DNA of 64,000 nucleotides from Alectoria sarmentosa (lineage: Eukaryota > Ascomycota > Lecanoromycetes > Lecanorales > Parmeliaceae): contig WOGZ01000081.1 in assembly GCA_009733775.1 (NCBI GenBank), positions 57,654-121,653 of the forward strand. Reading direction: 5' to 3'. Of the stretch, positions 36,466-48,600 are shown piece by piece (position 1 is the stretch's first letter; each line of letters begins with the position of its first letter). The translations under genes were made by a program, and so were the position numbers. The notes under the pieces were generated by a model that saw only the letters and a program-made list of their open reading frames with translations, was not told the origin of the DNA and ran no database searches.

Positions 36466-38160
36466 ATGGGTGTCCTTGCGACCGTCTCCGAGCCTTTGCA
36501 AGATCTCTTCTCTAATAAATCCACCGGCGTGGTCATCGCTGGAGGCCTCTTGTCCTTCGTTGTTGTTGCCATCATTTTCAACGTGCTTGGCCAATTACTT
36601 ATCAAGAATCCCAATGAACCTCCACTTGTGTTTCACTGGGTGCCGTTTATCGGTAGTACCGTCACCTACGGAATCGATCCCTACAGGTTCTTCTTTAGCT
36701 GTCGGGAGAAGGTAGTTGAACGCTGCATCCTCCAGGACAGCAAAGCCATGCTGATCCAATCTCCAGTACGGTGACATCTTCACATTCGTCTTGCTCGGGA
36801 AGAAGACCACAGTCTGTTTGGGGGTGAAGGGAAACGAATTTATACTTAATGGAAAGCTCAAAGACGTCAATGCGGAGGAGGTATACAGTCCGCTCACCAC
36901 GCCGGTCTTTGGAAAAGAGGTCGTGTATGACTGTCCAAATGCGAAGCTGATGGAGCAAAAAAAGGTGTGTAGAATAATGAGGAATACCGAGTCTACACCT
37001 AATGACGAGACTAGTTCGTCAAATTTGGACTCACCTCAGACGCCCTTAAATCCTACGTGCCCTTGATCGCCGAGGAGGTCCAAAACTTCATCACCCGCTC
37101 TGCCACATTCCGAGGCTCCAAAGGTACTTTCAACGTTCCCGGCACCATGGCCGAGGTAACAATCTATACCGCCTCTCGCTCTCTCCAGGGCAGAGAAGTC
37201 CGATCAAAATTCGATTCCACCTTCGCCGACCTCTACCACGATCTTGACATGGGCTTCTCTCCCATCAATTTCATGCTGCCATGGGCACCTCTGCCCCATA
37301 ACCGCAAGCGCGACTATGCGCAGAAGAAGATGGCCCAGACATATCTGGAAATCATCCAGGCAAGGCGCAAAGCCGGTTCCCAGCGTGATGCCGATGACAT
37401 GATATGGAATCTCATGTCCTCTGTCTACAAGAATGGCACCCCCATTCCCGATGTAGAAGTCGCTCACATGATGATTGCGCTTTTAATGGCTGGCCAGCAT
37501 TCCTCGTCCAGCACTTCAGCATGGATCCTCCTCCGCCTTGCAACCCGTCCGGATATTCTTGAAGAACTCTATCAAGAACAAAAATCAATCCTCGGCACTG
37601 ACATGCCGCCACTCAATTACGACTCCCTCCAGCGTCTCACTCTCAACTCCCAGGTAGTCAAAGAAACCCTGCGCATACATGCGCCCATCCACTCTATTAT
37701 GCGTAAGGTTATTGCGCCCATGTCAGTAGAAGGGACGCCATATAGAATTCCAACATCTCGCGTACTCCTTGCTGCGCCAGGGGTTACATCCAAAACAGAG
37801 GACCACTTTCCCCAACCCGATCTGTGGGAACCACATCGTTGGGACGACGGGTCTGCCCTTCACGGTTCGAACAAAGATGCCGACGACGAGGAGAAGATCG
37901 ATTACGGGTACGGACTTGTCAGCAAGGGTGCCAACAGTCCATATCTGCCGTTTGGGGCTGGAAGACATCGATGTATTGGTGAGGCGTTTGCATACGTCCA
38001 ATTAGGCGCCATCACGGCAACGATGGTACGGGAGTTCCGATTGAAAAATCTGGAAGGCAAGGAAGGAGTAGTGGGGACGGATTACTCGTCACTGTTCTCG
38101 CGCCCGTTGAACCCTGCGGTAGTGCAATGGGAGCGAAGAGAAGAGCGAGAAAAAGCATGA
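36466..38160 (+). CDS. ERG11: Sterol 14-alpha-demethylase, cytochrome P450 CYP51
   Basis: CYP51 removes the 14-alpha-methyl group of lanosterol/eburicol in ergosterol synthesis at the ER and is the azole target. Three exons (36466-36711, 36767-36964, 37015-38160; introns 55 and 50 bp) give 529 residues. Seen: an N-terminal membrane anchor (VVIAGGLLSFVVVAIIF), B-C region YSPLTTPVFGKEVVYDCPN, I-helix LLMAGQHSSSSTSAWILL, K-helix ExxR in KETLRIHAPIHSIMRK, and the heme loop PYLPFGAGRHRCIGE with the ligand at Cys468. The residue at position 136, in VVYDC, is tyrosine, so the common Y136F azole-resistance change is absent. Length and motifs are normal, arguing for a functional enzyme. Divergent from ECM29; the shared promoter has candidate SRE and CGG-palindrome sites. 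Confidence 0.96.
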
Positions 38161-39026
38161 GCTAGCCGTTTTTAAACAATATGTACATAATACTTGGGCG
38201 ATGGCATTGGGCGATATGCCGGCTCAATATATAATTATATAATAAATAGCTTTTTTTACGACCTCGACTCGCTCGGGTACGTAGCCCTATTCTTAATTCT
38301 TGGCACGTGGGAAATTATCCGCAATTAAATAATTCCCGAACGATAGCATATGAGAATGTAAAATCTTGACGATTTCCAACAGATATACATACTTGGGGTA
38401 AATTAGGAAGATGATCACTTTATAGAAGATCTTGATGGCTCGTTGTACTGTAGAGTAGAAATCTATTACGATTCTCGAATTCAGGTTTGGTAGCCATCAA
38501 ACAGCCGAGGTAATTTTTCCAAAACGTAGAGCTGAGCGGACGTAGAGCATTTTGGCTACATATTCTCAGCTTGCGTGTTCCCTCATGATTTTTGAGTCCA
38601 ACATCCTAGAGATTACAACACTGACTACTTAAGTAGTGAGTAGGAGCTGTGAGATTACTAGCCTGTCAAGTGGCGGTGGCTATGAAGTTATTCAAGAGAA
38701 AATATTCAATCTTGGTGGTTTTGGATATTCGGGCATACAGGTCGCTGACTTGGTAAGGGGAGGACACCAATGAAACGACTCGCATCTGTCATAACGCAGG
38801 GATTGATTGGGGTCCTTGACCTATGAGCTACTAGTCTCGTGGATCACCTTAGTCGGTGGGGACTTTGGCGTGCCGCACCACCGCAATTACTTTTGGGGAA
38901 GCTTCATCTTCGAGTTGCGAGTCGACGTTCAGCTGACATTTCTTGAGTACTCGACGACTCGTGTACAAATACGTATACAAATACTCGTATAATAAAAATG
39001 CTGCAGCAGTGAGCGAACAGGTCCTG
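38161..39026. other. Convergent intergenic region downstream of CYP51
   Basis: 866 bp, AT-rich near 38165-38250 where CYP51 transcripts probably end. No gene or RNA is supported. Confidence 0.5.
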
Positions 39027-39399
39027 TCAATTCACCTGCTCGAAGAATTGCCTTTGCGCTTCATGCAGCCATCCTAATTGATGCACACAGCATCCCCACG
39101 TTTCGACCAGAACAATTTCGCCAGCAGGCTCGACGGCCCACCCAAAGGGATCGGTCGCACTCAAATTCACAATACATGATACATCCCCCACCAAATCTAG
39201 ATCGCAGTCTTCCATCATTGTTAACAGCTGTCTCTGCCGTTGCGTCCGTCTTCCCGTTTGCTCCGTGAAAGCGCTCTCAATTGGCATATAGTAGCCAAAA
39301 TGGTTCTCAAAGCCTCTGAGAAAAGCTCCTTAAAGCGTGGGAGGGTAAGTGGCACTGAGGGCCCTACCTATCGAGCACTAGCTTACCGTTCGCCCTCAT
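39027..39399 (-). CDS. Possible small uncharacterised protein, about 104 residues
   Basis: A minus-strand frame (39328-39027) runs back past ATG 39287 (MPIESAFTEQTGRR) to an AG acceptor. A 13 nt first exon (39399-39387) plus a 58 bp intron (GTAAGC..TTTAAG) gives MRANGAFLRGFENHFGYYM in phase. The protein includes DLVGDVSCIVNLSATDPFGW, AVEPAGEIVLVETWGCCVHQ and LGWLHEAQRQFFEQV, which reads like a folded alpha/beta domain rather than a random frame, but no family is recognised. The proposed start codon shares its bases with the CHK2 start on the other strand, which is odd; the alternative is initiation at 39287 only. Function unknown. Confidence 0.4.
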
Positions 39400-41555
39400 G
39401 AAGAATTCCACCGGCGAAGGGCACGATACGAAGAAACCGCGCCGCTCCGAACGTTTATCATCCCAGATACAGACGACTCCTCTTAAAGACAAGAATAAAT
39501 CTTACCTCCCGTCGCCCCTGACGCATCAAGAAAGTACCAAAACAGAGGAATACAAAGATCTCACAGCATCACCACCAGAAGGTCGACCCAGTCAGATCCG
39601 GCATCGAACCCCTCCGGCCTCATCCCCTGCTCCCTGCACCCAAGGTTTATCGTCGCCTCCGTCAGACACGCAAGCTTTCTCGCAATTTCTTATCCCTCCC
39701 GATTCGCGCTCGTATGAAGTAGAGGATGAAGAAGCCGAAGGCGTCTGGGGTTATTTGATACCCGTCGACCGTATCTTTGGTGATCGCTTGGTTTGCAGGT
39801 CAAGGGCAGCATGTCCAGCGCCATATCCGAATTCGGATTTCGGCAAAGGCGCTAAGAAGCGCGGCGATGCTCAAACGAGAACAGCCAACTACGTTGATGA
39901 AGAGAAGCAATACGAAGATGAGAAACGCGTGAAAGGCTTTCCGGGGGGTGGTTATCTCATTGGGAGACATCCAGAATGCGGTATGCAAAACCCGCATAGC
40001 CGTGGTGAGAATCTTGAGGACTAAAGGCCATTAGATCGTAAGCTGGAGCTTCCTACAATCTCAAACCGACATTGCATTGTCTTCAATGAGAACAAGAACG
40101 GTACGGCTGTGGCGTTCATAGAAGACCTTTCGAGCAACGGAACTTTTGTGAATGAGGCCATCGTTGGAAGGAATAAGCGCCGAGAATTAGAGGATGCGGA
40201 CGAGATCTCCATCCTGGACCAAGCAAGGTTCATATTTCGCTACCCGCGAAGCAGAGATGGTAGTGCCTTTCGACAGCAGTACAGAATACTGCAGCAATTA
40301 GGCAAAGGCCATTTCGCTACCGTATACCTATGTGTCGAGCGGGTTACAGGCATGCAGTATGCGGTGAAAAGGTTTGAAAAGAGACACGGGGACAGTGGGA
40401 GATCGCAGACCGATGGACTGCAGCAAGAAATAGGTGTATTGAAGTCTGTCAGCCATCCAAACATGCTATGTCTGAAGGACACTTTCGACGAGGACGACGG
40501 AGTTTATCTCGTGCTTGAACTTGCGCCCGAAGGAGAATTGTTCAACTGTATTCTTATGAAGCAGAAGTTGACAGAAGAAGAGTCTCGAAGAGTCTTCGTA
40601 CAGTTGTTTCAGGGTGTCAAATACCTCGTACGTTCATAGCCCATCTAGTTCGACTATGATACTGACCTCCCTCAGCATGAGCGCAACATTGTACACCGAG
40701 ATATCAAGCCAGAGAATATTTTGCTGGCAGACAAGGAGCTTTCAATAAAGCTCGCTGACTTCGGTCTTGCTAAAATTGTCGGCGAAGACTCCTTCACTAC
40801 CACGCTGTAAGTTCCTTTGCATTCCATCAAACCCTGCAAAGAAGACTCATGGTTGTCGTAGATGCGGCACGCCCAGCTATGTTGCACCTGAAATACTGGA
40901 GAACTCAAAACACCGCAAATACACCAGAGCCGTGGATGTATGGTCGTTAGGGGTGGTACTATACATCTGTCTATGTGGCTTCCCACCATTTTCAGACGAA
41001 CTCTGGTCGGAAGAGAACCCCTTTACTCTTTCACAGCAGATTAAACTGGCCCGTTTCGACTACCCTTCACCATACTGGGACTCAGTTGGAGATCCAGCGC
41101 TCGACCTCATTGATCGCATGCTCACAGTCGACGTGGACAAGCGTATCACAATAGACGAATGCCTCGATCATCCGTGGACGACGCAGAGAACGATGAATTC
41201 CGCCGACAGCACCGACGGTCTAACAGGTGCTATGGGCCAGCTTGACTTCTCGAAACGCAAGTACGCGCGGGAGCGGACTTTACTCAGCGATCTCAACGAT
41301 ATCAAAGTCAACAAGGTAGTAGAATGGGAGGATAGCAAAGCGCCGGTCAAAGTGTTTGAAAAGAATCCTGATGGAAAAAGAGTCCATCATCCTGCCACTG
41401 CAACTACGAATGGCCATACGGGGCCGAAGCAGGAAGAGCTTCCGGCGGCGCATCAGCAAGCGGAAGTTTTCATGGAGATGGGTGGAAAGGGGGATCAGCA
41501 GCTTTTTGAGAACGACAAAGGCAGCCGTTATGAGGTTGACGAAGTGCCCCGATGA
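39398..41555 (+). CDS. CHK2: Checkpoint kinase of the Chk2/Rad53/Cds1 family
   Basis: A nuclear DNA-damage and replication checkpoint kinase. Four exons (39398-39980, 40035-40627, 40676-40806, 40862-41555; introns 54, 48, 55 bp) give 666 residues. A disordered S/T/P-rich N-terminus with several SQ/TQ sites (PSDTQAFSQF) is followed by a single FHA domain (about 125-270) with GGYLIGRHPEC, ISNRHCIVF and DLSSNGTFVNEAIVG. The kinase domain (about 277-540) has LGKGHFATVYLC, AVKRF, HRDIKPENILL, DFGLAKI and CGTPSYVAPEI, all catalytic residues present. A C-terminal tail has LDFSKRKYARERTLLSDLND. One FHA domain fits filamentous-fungal Chk2 (Neurospora PRD-4) rather than budding-yeast Rad53, which has two. 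Its regulation by upstream ATM/ATR kinases is inferred from the family. Confidence 0.93.
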
Positions 41556-42282
41556 GAGCAAACATTTGGCATCCTCATTTCGAATAAAGGTGAATCAATG
41601 GAGAAAATGTGATCGCACATCCCTATCGATCAGCAGAGGATGAGGCACCGAGCTCCTGCCAGCGAGCAGGGCAATGAATCACTATGGAGCTAAAGGAGCA
41701 TGTGGAGTGCCAGAAAAGATGATATATAGCCTTCGTTGCATTGACAATGTCTGGGGGGAGTCGAAGTGATATCTGACGTTGGGTCAGAGTTGGGTAAAAG
41801 CGAAGTCTACTCTCGGATCTTCTTCATCGCGAAGGCATACAAATATATCAAATAGAGGTATATAGATGATGAGCCATCTTGACAATCCAACATGTTGCAA
41901 TTCTACTGTGTTGGCATTTGAAAGGATTGCTTTTGCTGGATGTGAATGATACATAGCGCTTGTAAGACATGGAAAATTCAAGGTTGAAAATATGTTCCTT
42001 TCTTTTGACCCATTCTCTTACTAAGCCAATCTCGGATGGCTTGGCTCGCTCGAACCAACTAAGGTAGGTAGGTACCTTAAGGTATGGAAGGTACTTTAGA
42101 CTGTAGAGTACTAGTACCAAGTAAATCTTTTGCAAGCAACCTCATTTTCCAGAAAGAAGGTCAATGCGTTGATGAGCAGACGGAACTCCATCCCTCATCC
42201 GCACTGCTGATGTCTTCTTCCAACTCTGGGTGAAGGTCCGGCAGTGTGAGTATCCTCATCCTCATCCTCATCATCCTCAATA
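41556..42282. other. Intergenic region, CHK2 / CDF transporter
   Basis: 727 bp. A GGTAGGTAGGTACCTTAAGGTA-like segment near 42062-42090 is internally repetitive and partly self-complementary. No gene is supported. Confidence 0.5.
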
Positions 42283-43968
42283 ATGGCAGCCGAGTCCTCT
42301 CCTCGCCCAAAGTCTTACCGTATTGGTTCACTTCGCGGCTTCCTTCCTCTCTCCGACACGAGCAGCTCATTCTCTACCCGCGGTCAGAAACTTCCATCTC
42401 TCCTTCAGAGTAGATCTACAACCAACGCCAAAGACCTGTGGGCGCAGACGCCGCAACGAAGGTCTGCAACTCCCGAGACGAATGAGGATGACGAGAGCGA
42501 CGTGGAGAGAGATGCTGATGGAGGGTATGATGGGCCTTCACCCGCAAAAAGCAGGCTGTCCAGGATGAACCGAAGAATGAGTGCTGTGAGCGATGGGGGC
42601 GAGGTCCTCATGACCCCGCAAATGAGAAGCCTGCGTTTAATTGGGAGCAACAATCCAAGATATCAGTGGGAACAATACTACAAAAGTGAGGAGGAATTGA
42701 AGAAGATGAAGAAGCCTATACGGGAATACTACCAACGTAACAATCACCTCATATCCTCGTATCTCTACATCGACCGCCTTCTTGATTCGTCTCTTCCACA
42801 CAACCTGATTCAAGAGTATCACCATCCGTCGTCTTCAGACTTGGACATACCTAAGACAATTTCAGAGGAGCCGACTTCCAGATTGGACAACCAGCATCCT
42901 TCTGCCAATGTCAAATCCACGGCCAATGGTTATGGCAGCCAAATTAAAGTCAAGCGAACTCCAAAAGCGATGTACAAGCTCCCAAGCGAGGATACACCCC
43001 TTCTTGGTGACGACGCGCAAGACGGGCCCAAAGCCTATGATATTCAAAATACTGACGGTGACGATGATCACGAGAGCGGAAGCAAAGTAGTGACTATTGC
43101 CATCTATATAAACCTAGCAGCCAACGCCATTCTTCTCGCCGGGAAAATCGCTGTGATAGCCCTCACCTCCTCGCTCTCCGTGCTTGCTTCTCTGGTCGAT
43201 GCAGCTCTTGACTTCCTTTCTACCGCCATTGTATGGACCACGACCAAACTAATCTCCCGCCAGGACCAATACAGATATCCTGTTGGGCGCCGGCGTCTCG
43301 AACCTCTTGGCGTCCTCGTCTTCAGCGTCATCATGATAACGTCTTTCTTCCAGGTCTTCCTGGAATGCTTCAACCGGCTCACTTCCCCCGATCACTCCAT
43401 AATCCAGCTTGGGCTTCCAGCGATTATTATAATGGCCTCCACCGTTCTTATAAAACTAGGGTGTTGGTTCTGGTGCCGTCTGATCAAGAATAGTTCCGTT
43501 CAAGCTCTAGCCCAAGATGCAATGACGGATGTCGTATTCAATATCTTTTCAATCATCTTCCCATTAGTAGGCTTCTACGCCTCTCTATGGTGGCTTGATG
43601 CTCTCGGCGGTCTGCTGCTCTCTCTTTATGTGATTGTGAACTGGTCAAGAACGTCCAGCACTCATATCAAAAACCTCACCGGTGCGGCCGCCCCTGCTGC
43701 TGACCGGAACATACTCCTTTACCTCACCATGCGATTTGCCAAGACGATCAAATCGATACAAGGCTTGCAGGCATATCATGCCGGTGATAAATTGAATGTG
43801 GAAGTCGACGTGGTACTGGATGAAGGTATGACATTGAGGGACAGTCATGATTTGGGAGAGAGTCTGCAGTATGTATTGGAGAGTGTGCCGAGCGTGGATC
43901 GGGCGTTTGTGCATTTGGACTATACAGGATATAACCTGCCTAGCCATATGCAGCAGCAAGCCGAGTGA
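42283..43968 (+). CDS. Cation diffusion facilitator (CDF) metal transporter, Mn-CDF-like
   Basis: An intronless 561-residue CDF proton/metal antiporter. A long hydrophilic N-terminus (about 265 residues, with RYQWEQYYKSEEELKKMKKP) precedes six membrane helices. The metal-site motifs are DxxxD in helix 2 (VDAALDFLS, D306/D310) and DxxxD in helix 5 (QDAMTDVVFN, D412/D416). DxxxD in both places is typical of manganese-preferring CDF members, whereas zinc CDFs use HxxxD; iron is the other possibility. The conserved YPVGRRRLEPLGVLVFSVIM loop follows helix 2-3, and the cytoplasmic C-terminal domain (HAGDKLNVEVDVVLDEGMTL, VDRAFVHLDY) is complete. It probably moves metal into vacuole, Golgi or endosome. 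Convergent with the BTB gene. Confidence 0.92.
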   Translation: MAAESSPRPKSYRIGSLRGFLPLSDTSSSFSTRGQKLPSLLQSRSTTNAKDLWAQTPQRRSATPETNEDDESDVERDADGGYDGPSPAKSRLSRMNRRMSAVSDGGEVLMTPQMRSLRLIGSNNPRYQWEQYYKSEEELKKMKKPIREYYQRNNHLISSYLYIDRLLDSSLPHNLIQEYHHPSSSDLDIPKTISEEPTSRLDNQHPSANVKSTANGYGSQIKVKRTPKAMYKLPSEDTPLLGDDAQDGPKAYDIQNTDGDDDHESGSKVVTIAIYINLAANAILLAGKIAVIALTSSLSVLASLVDAALDFLSTAIVWTTTKLISRQDQYRYPVGRRRLEPLGVLVFSVIMITSFFQVFLECFNRLTSPDHSIIQLGLPAIIIMASTVLIKLGCWFWCRLIKNSSVQALAQDAMTDVVFNIFSIIFPLVGFYASLWWLDALGGLLLSLYVIVNWSRTSSTHIKNLTGAAAPAADRNILLYLTMRFAKTIKSIQGLQAYHAGDKLNVEVDVVLDEGMTLRDSHDLGESLQYVLESVPSVDRAFVHLDYTGYNLPSHMQQQAE

Positions 43969-44201
43969 CAAGGAATCGGGTCCGTACAGGAGGGCGGTGA
44001 TTTGATCAAGGTTAGAAGGGAAAGAGGGCTCATATACAATTGTGTTCTTGGATTGTTGGAAGCTACAAGAGGTAGAGACACCCTGAGCTCGTTGTCACTG
44101 GCACATGTCCAGTATGGGTCATGAGATGATCGATTGGTCTGCCAATGCACTTTTGCTCCCCAAGAAATTCCAACGCTGAAGTGCACTATTATCTCACCAT
44201 A

Positions 44202-44900
44202 CTAGCGTTGCTCAACGCACGTCTTCGGATCCAACACCGTCATTTTGCGCACCTCCAAGACCTTCAAAACCTCCTCATCCTTATATTCGTCATCGGCTTC
44301 ACCCCGAGCGTTCCTACACAATTTCCCGCAAGCGTTCGGATTGCCCATGTGCCCAAAGACGGCCCGCGGGCAGACGTACACCTTTCTGGTTTTCCATGTA
44401 ACATGATGCTCAATCTTGACGTGGCTCTCCGTCGACCCAGACACATCCTCAAGACCCTCCAAGACCCTAGCCGAATGCACAATCTTCACCGCCTGCACAT
44501 ACTTGTGCTCCTCAAGCCATTTCTGCAGTGGCTCCACTCCGAAAAACCTGGCTTGCTCCAGCACCGCCAGGTACAATGCGTACTCATGCCCCTTCACTTC
44601 GTCGTAGAATATCGGCATGATATCGTGTCGGAGATAGCGTAGCACGTGCTCAAAGACCTGGCCGTCTGCGTCGATGAAGTAGGATCCATCTTGCTGCATG
44701 TCAGGCCACCGGCCAGAAAGCTGTTTGGCGAAGAAGTCGCTGCCTCGGGTCAGCGTTGCTGGGCGAGTGACGAATCGGCGTTCGCCCACTTGGAGGCTTA
44801 TGGTGTTGCAAGGTGTGGGTGCCGGTGCCGGTGCGGTTGTAGATGCTGGCGCTGGCGTGCTGGGCAGCGCTGGTGCCGTATCTGACGGTGGGCCGGACAT
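44202..44900 (-). CDS. BTB/POZ (potassium-channel tetramerisation type) domain protein
   Basis: A 232-residue single-exon protein. A Pro/Ala-rich leader (ASTTAPAPAPTP) precedes a T1-type BTB domain (about 35-130): ISLQVGERRFVTRPATL, TRGSDFFAKQLSGRW, GSYFIDADGQVFEHVLRYLR, then EYALYLAVLEQARFFGVEPL and KWLEEHKYVQAVKIVHS. The remainder contains an unusual Cys/Asn stretch (VYVCPRAVFGHMGNPNACG). KCTD-like BTB proteins often oligomerise and some serve as cullin-3 adaptors; which applies here is not shown. The ATG at 44900 is chosen; the frame is open for 51 more codons upstream but that part (to 45053) resembles untranslated sequence. It lies between convergent CDF and tandem exchanger genes. Confidence 0.85.
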   Translation of the reverse strand: MSGPPSDTAPALPSTPAPASTTAPAPAPTPCNTISLQVGERRFVTRPATLTRGSDFFAKQLSGRWPDMQQDGSYFIDADGQVFEHVLRYLRHDIMPIFYDEVKGHEYALYLAVLEQARFFGVEPLQKWLEEHKYVQAVKIVHSARVLEGLEDVSGSTESHVKIEHHVTWKTRKVYVCPRAVFGHMGNPNACGKLCRNARGEADDEYKDEEVLKVLEVRKMTVLDPKTCVEQR

Positions 44901-45676
44901 GGTTGCTCGGTTGGAGACTCTGCGACGATGGTGGACGAAAGGAGCATCGCACCATGGGCTGGGTTTGATGTGCAGACCTATCAGCCAGAACCATTGAGAG
45001 ACAAGGAAGGGAAGGGAAGGGCATGGAAGCCGCGCAATGATTGCGAGACACATGAAGGATTGAGAGTGTTTGCTACCGCCACTGGTTGCCCGCTTGCCCT
45101 GGTCAATGCGTAGATGTGGCGGAGATCTTGTCCTGTTCGGGCACGAGCCTGTGAAAGCTGGCCGCTTTGTTTTGGTATTTTGCCCCGGGGTATTGGCTTC
45201 GGGGACACGCAGCAGTCAAGCATGGCTTGCTGTTCCTCTACCGTTCCTATTTCTCAGTCTAGTAACCCCCAACATGAAACCTTTCCACTTGGTCGATCCT
45301 CACGAGCGAGCGGTGAAGGTATTTTGGGGTGATGACGCCCGCTTGTTAAGATCATGACTTAGGCACGTCCTTCTGAGCGGAGCGATGAGGTCTGTCAAGA
45401 AGAGTTTGTTGATCAAGGTCTGTCGAAAGGTAAGAAAGGCAGGGAATTGCGTATGACCTCAACAAAGCGGCGTATGTAACCCCACGTGCAGCGTTGTCTT
45501 ACACAAACATGCAAAACGTGCTTTGGGGATGAATTGAGTGCCTGTAGTATGTGATTTATCTCAGTAAAGTAGCAAGGTGCAGGGAATCAAATGCGCTCCT
45601 GTTACCCAAGACGACCCCCTGGGATATATAACGCCATCCAATGGAATGTTCTCCGCTCCGCCATCGGCATTGTTCC
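44901..45676. other. Intergenic region, BTB gene / exchanger gene
   Basis: 776 bp holding the BTB gene's 5' region and the exchanger's 3' end. No additional gene is supported. Confidence 0.5.
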
Positions 45677-48600
45677 TCACAATTCCTTTCCCCAGCCCAC
45701 TATCTCTACAGCCACATTACCAACTGTACTGGCGCACCACAAAGCAACAAGACCCCAGCCTACCTTCCTATCCATCCACCAGCCTCTCAAAGGCACGACA
45801 ACTAGCAGCCCCGCCAGAGTAATAAAAAGCGTAACACCACTGATCAACAATGTCCCTCCAACTTCGATCTGATATGGCTTGTATCGTATTGGTCGCCCTG
45901 GATGCTTCTCGTGATTTCTCTCGCCTCCTTGGATCGTCAAATAGAGTCCGCTGAGACCGATACCAAGCAGGATGTTCAGCATGGGACCACCAAAGCAGGC
46001 GCTTAGCGCCATGACAGGATAACCGAGCTTTGCAACGGTGATATCAGCAACAAGATCACCCAGAGAATTTCCAACGGCGAAGACGGTGAGTCCCAGGATA
46101 GCGTCGCTGATGCCTAGGATGACTCCGAAGGCTTTGAGGACGCCGACGACTTCGTTGGCAATGGTAGATATCCAGGCAATGGAGATGATAAAACCAAAGA
46201 AGCAGAGCAGGTACCGGTACTTGGGAGTATGAGAAGGTGTGGTGGTGAGAATCAGAATGGCAAAGGTGAGCAGAGAGGCGATAAGGGCGTAAAGACAGGG
46301 TAGAAGGAGGTTGCGGGGCGAGAGGCTGGGGTCCGTGTTTGCCCAGAGCAGGACGACGATAAAAAAGGGGCCCGTGAAGATTTGGGTCACTACGAGCCAA
46401 CGGTTCCACTCTTTAGGGGATGAAGGTGATTGAGTCGGACTGGGCGAATTCGTTACACTGTTGAGCTGGCGGCCTGGCGGGTGGAGAGCTTGTATGGCAG
46501 TGCCATTCTCGGGTTCCACAATGTTAATGGACGGTGAACCGGTCCCCTGGTTCCCATATTTCCCGACGTTCGGCGGTTCCAGTCCTTCGCTTTCGCTAGC
46601 GGACCCCGTCGAAGGACTGTCGGGAGGGAGTGCTACCGTGACGGTTGAGGCTGAACGGGATCGAGAACGGCGGGGCGAAAGCAGACCTGGATCCGGATCG
46701 ACAATGATTGGAAGATCTTCATCATCCTCCTTATCGACTTCAACGGTGGGCAAGGTAATAGCAAGAAGGAAGACGCTTGGTGCGGCTACAATACCTAAGA
46801 GCTTCTCCCAAATGTTCTTGTCTTTCCATGAGTAGAGCGTTGGAAACAGCGTGGATATAAGAATTTGCGGCGGTGGAAGAAAGGTATAAGGCCACCAGCG
46901 CATCGGCTTCTCTTCGGGTTCTTGATAAAGATTTTGATGAAAAGTTGACTCGGATCCGATGCTAGACGGAGGTAGTCGTATGCTTGGTGTACGAGACGAA
47001 GATACATAGTTCGCGTCATTATGATACGCGGGGAATGGTGAGCGCGGGGTTGAACCTCTTGACGACTGTGATCCTGGAGACTGCGGTATCTGTATTCTGG
47101 GTACCTTTGGTTTCCCAATCAGCTTTGGTGAATCTTCGAGCAAGCCTGCATTACCCTGCTGTGTATCGATTTGAGATTGGGCATGGTTTCGTGATCCAAG
47201 AAGGTTGTCCTCGGGTGGAGCCAGAAGCTCGCCGGACCGACCATGTTGCAACGGAGACATGGGCGCAGGGCTCATAGAAAGATATCCGAACTCATCGGCC
47301 GCAGGCGACAAAGACAGACTTGGGGCTGGGGGACTGGGAGACCTTCCGCTTGGTCGATGATCTGCGGTTCCCGCCAACGGCCGCAGCCCTCCCATTCCTG
47401 GTGGTGTTGCACTGAGGAGGTCTATCTCTGGCACGCGTACACTTTGCAAAGTTTTGGGGTCGAATCGAAGACCTAGAGCATCATTCGCAGAAACAGCGCG
47501 AACGCGATTTGGGCCAGTCCGTTCACCATCGGCACTGGGTCGTAAGGAAGTATTAGAAGTCGCATCATGAGCGTCCACATCGTCATAATTGATGTCCGGA
47601 TTGGAACGCGTCAGAAGATTGTCCTGCTGTTGCGCTGCAGTATAAGCTGGATCATCTGAGTATCGGCGAAGATTGATAGGAATGGTCTGAATATTCCTTG
47701 ATTTCTGCAAAGATGATAGCACTGCTCTGAACTCGAGCGCGCCGACCAGACTTGGCCTAATTGGGTTGATGGTGTTCCTGCGCTCTCCAGGTCTCCGTCG
47801 GCTGACTCTCATATTACTACTGATCTCCGCTAGATAACGGTCTCGAGTCTGATCATCTGCATCAGCTTCTTCATCCATGTGTCTAAGCATCGGACTCCCT
47901 CCTCTCTCAAGATTGGCAAAATCGCTGGCCGAGACTGTTCTTGTTGGAGCTCGACTTCCTCTTGCTGCAGCGTCCTCGTCGTCTTCATCGTGGTATGACT
48001 CGTCCTCCACTTCATCTACTCCAGGAATGTGGAAGTTACCCCTTGCTGCATCTTCTAGTAACCTTCGACGAGACCGCCGGCCCAAATACCAATGCCATAA
48101 AACCACCGTAACCACATAAAACAAATAGAACGCGACCATGACGGCGCACTCCCATAGATGTAGGTGACCATCTGCTAGGAAGACCATACTAAAGCTTGCC
48201 GCGACAATGAAGAAGCCCACATCTCTAACAAAGCTCTTTCTTGCAACCTTGAATGGTCTCACCAAGGCCATGGACCCAGCCACCACAGCAGTGATGAATC
48301 CAGCGGCACCAATGAGCTCGCCAACAGCCATGCTCCCACTATTTGTCTTCATTGCAGCAAACGTTGAAAAGACATCCGGACTGCCGTTTCCAAAGGCCAA
48401 GAACGTAACGCCCGCCATGCTTTCGCTCATTCCCAATATGCTGGCAATGGTGCTAAGATTTATGCAAAAGAAGTCGCTTGCAGCAATTCCGATAGTACTG
48501 AAGAGGAGGCCGAGCCATAAAATCAAAATGGTGAAGGCAAGAGGTTGAGCTTTGTGCAGCTTGCAATAGTAGAGTTGTAGGTAGGAAAAAAGACCTGCTT

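Noticed and set aside
44901..45053. 51-codon N-terminal extension of the BTB protein
   Set aside because: The extension starts with a hydrophobic Cys/Leu-rich stretch unlike the family; MSGPPSD at 44900 is a better start.
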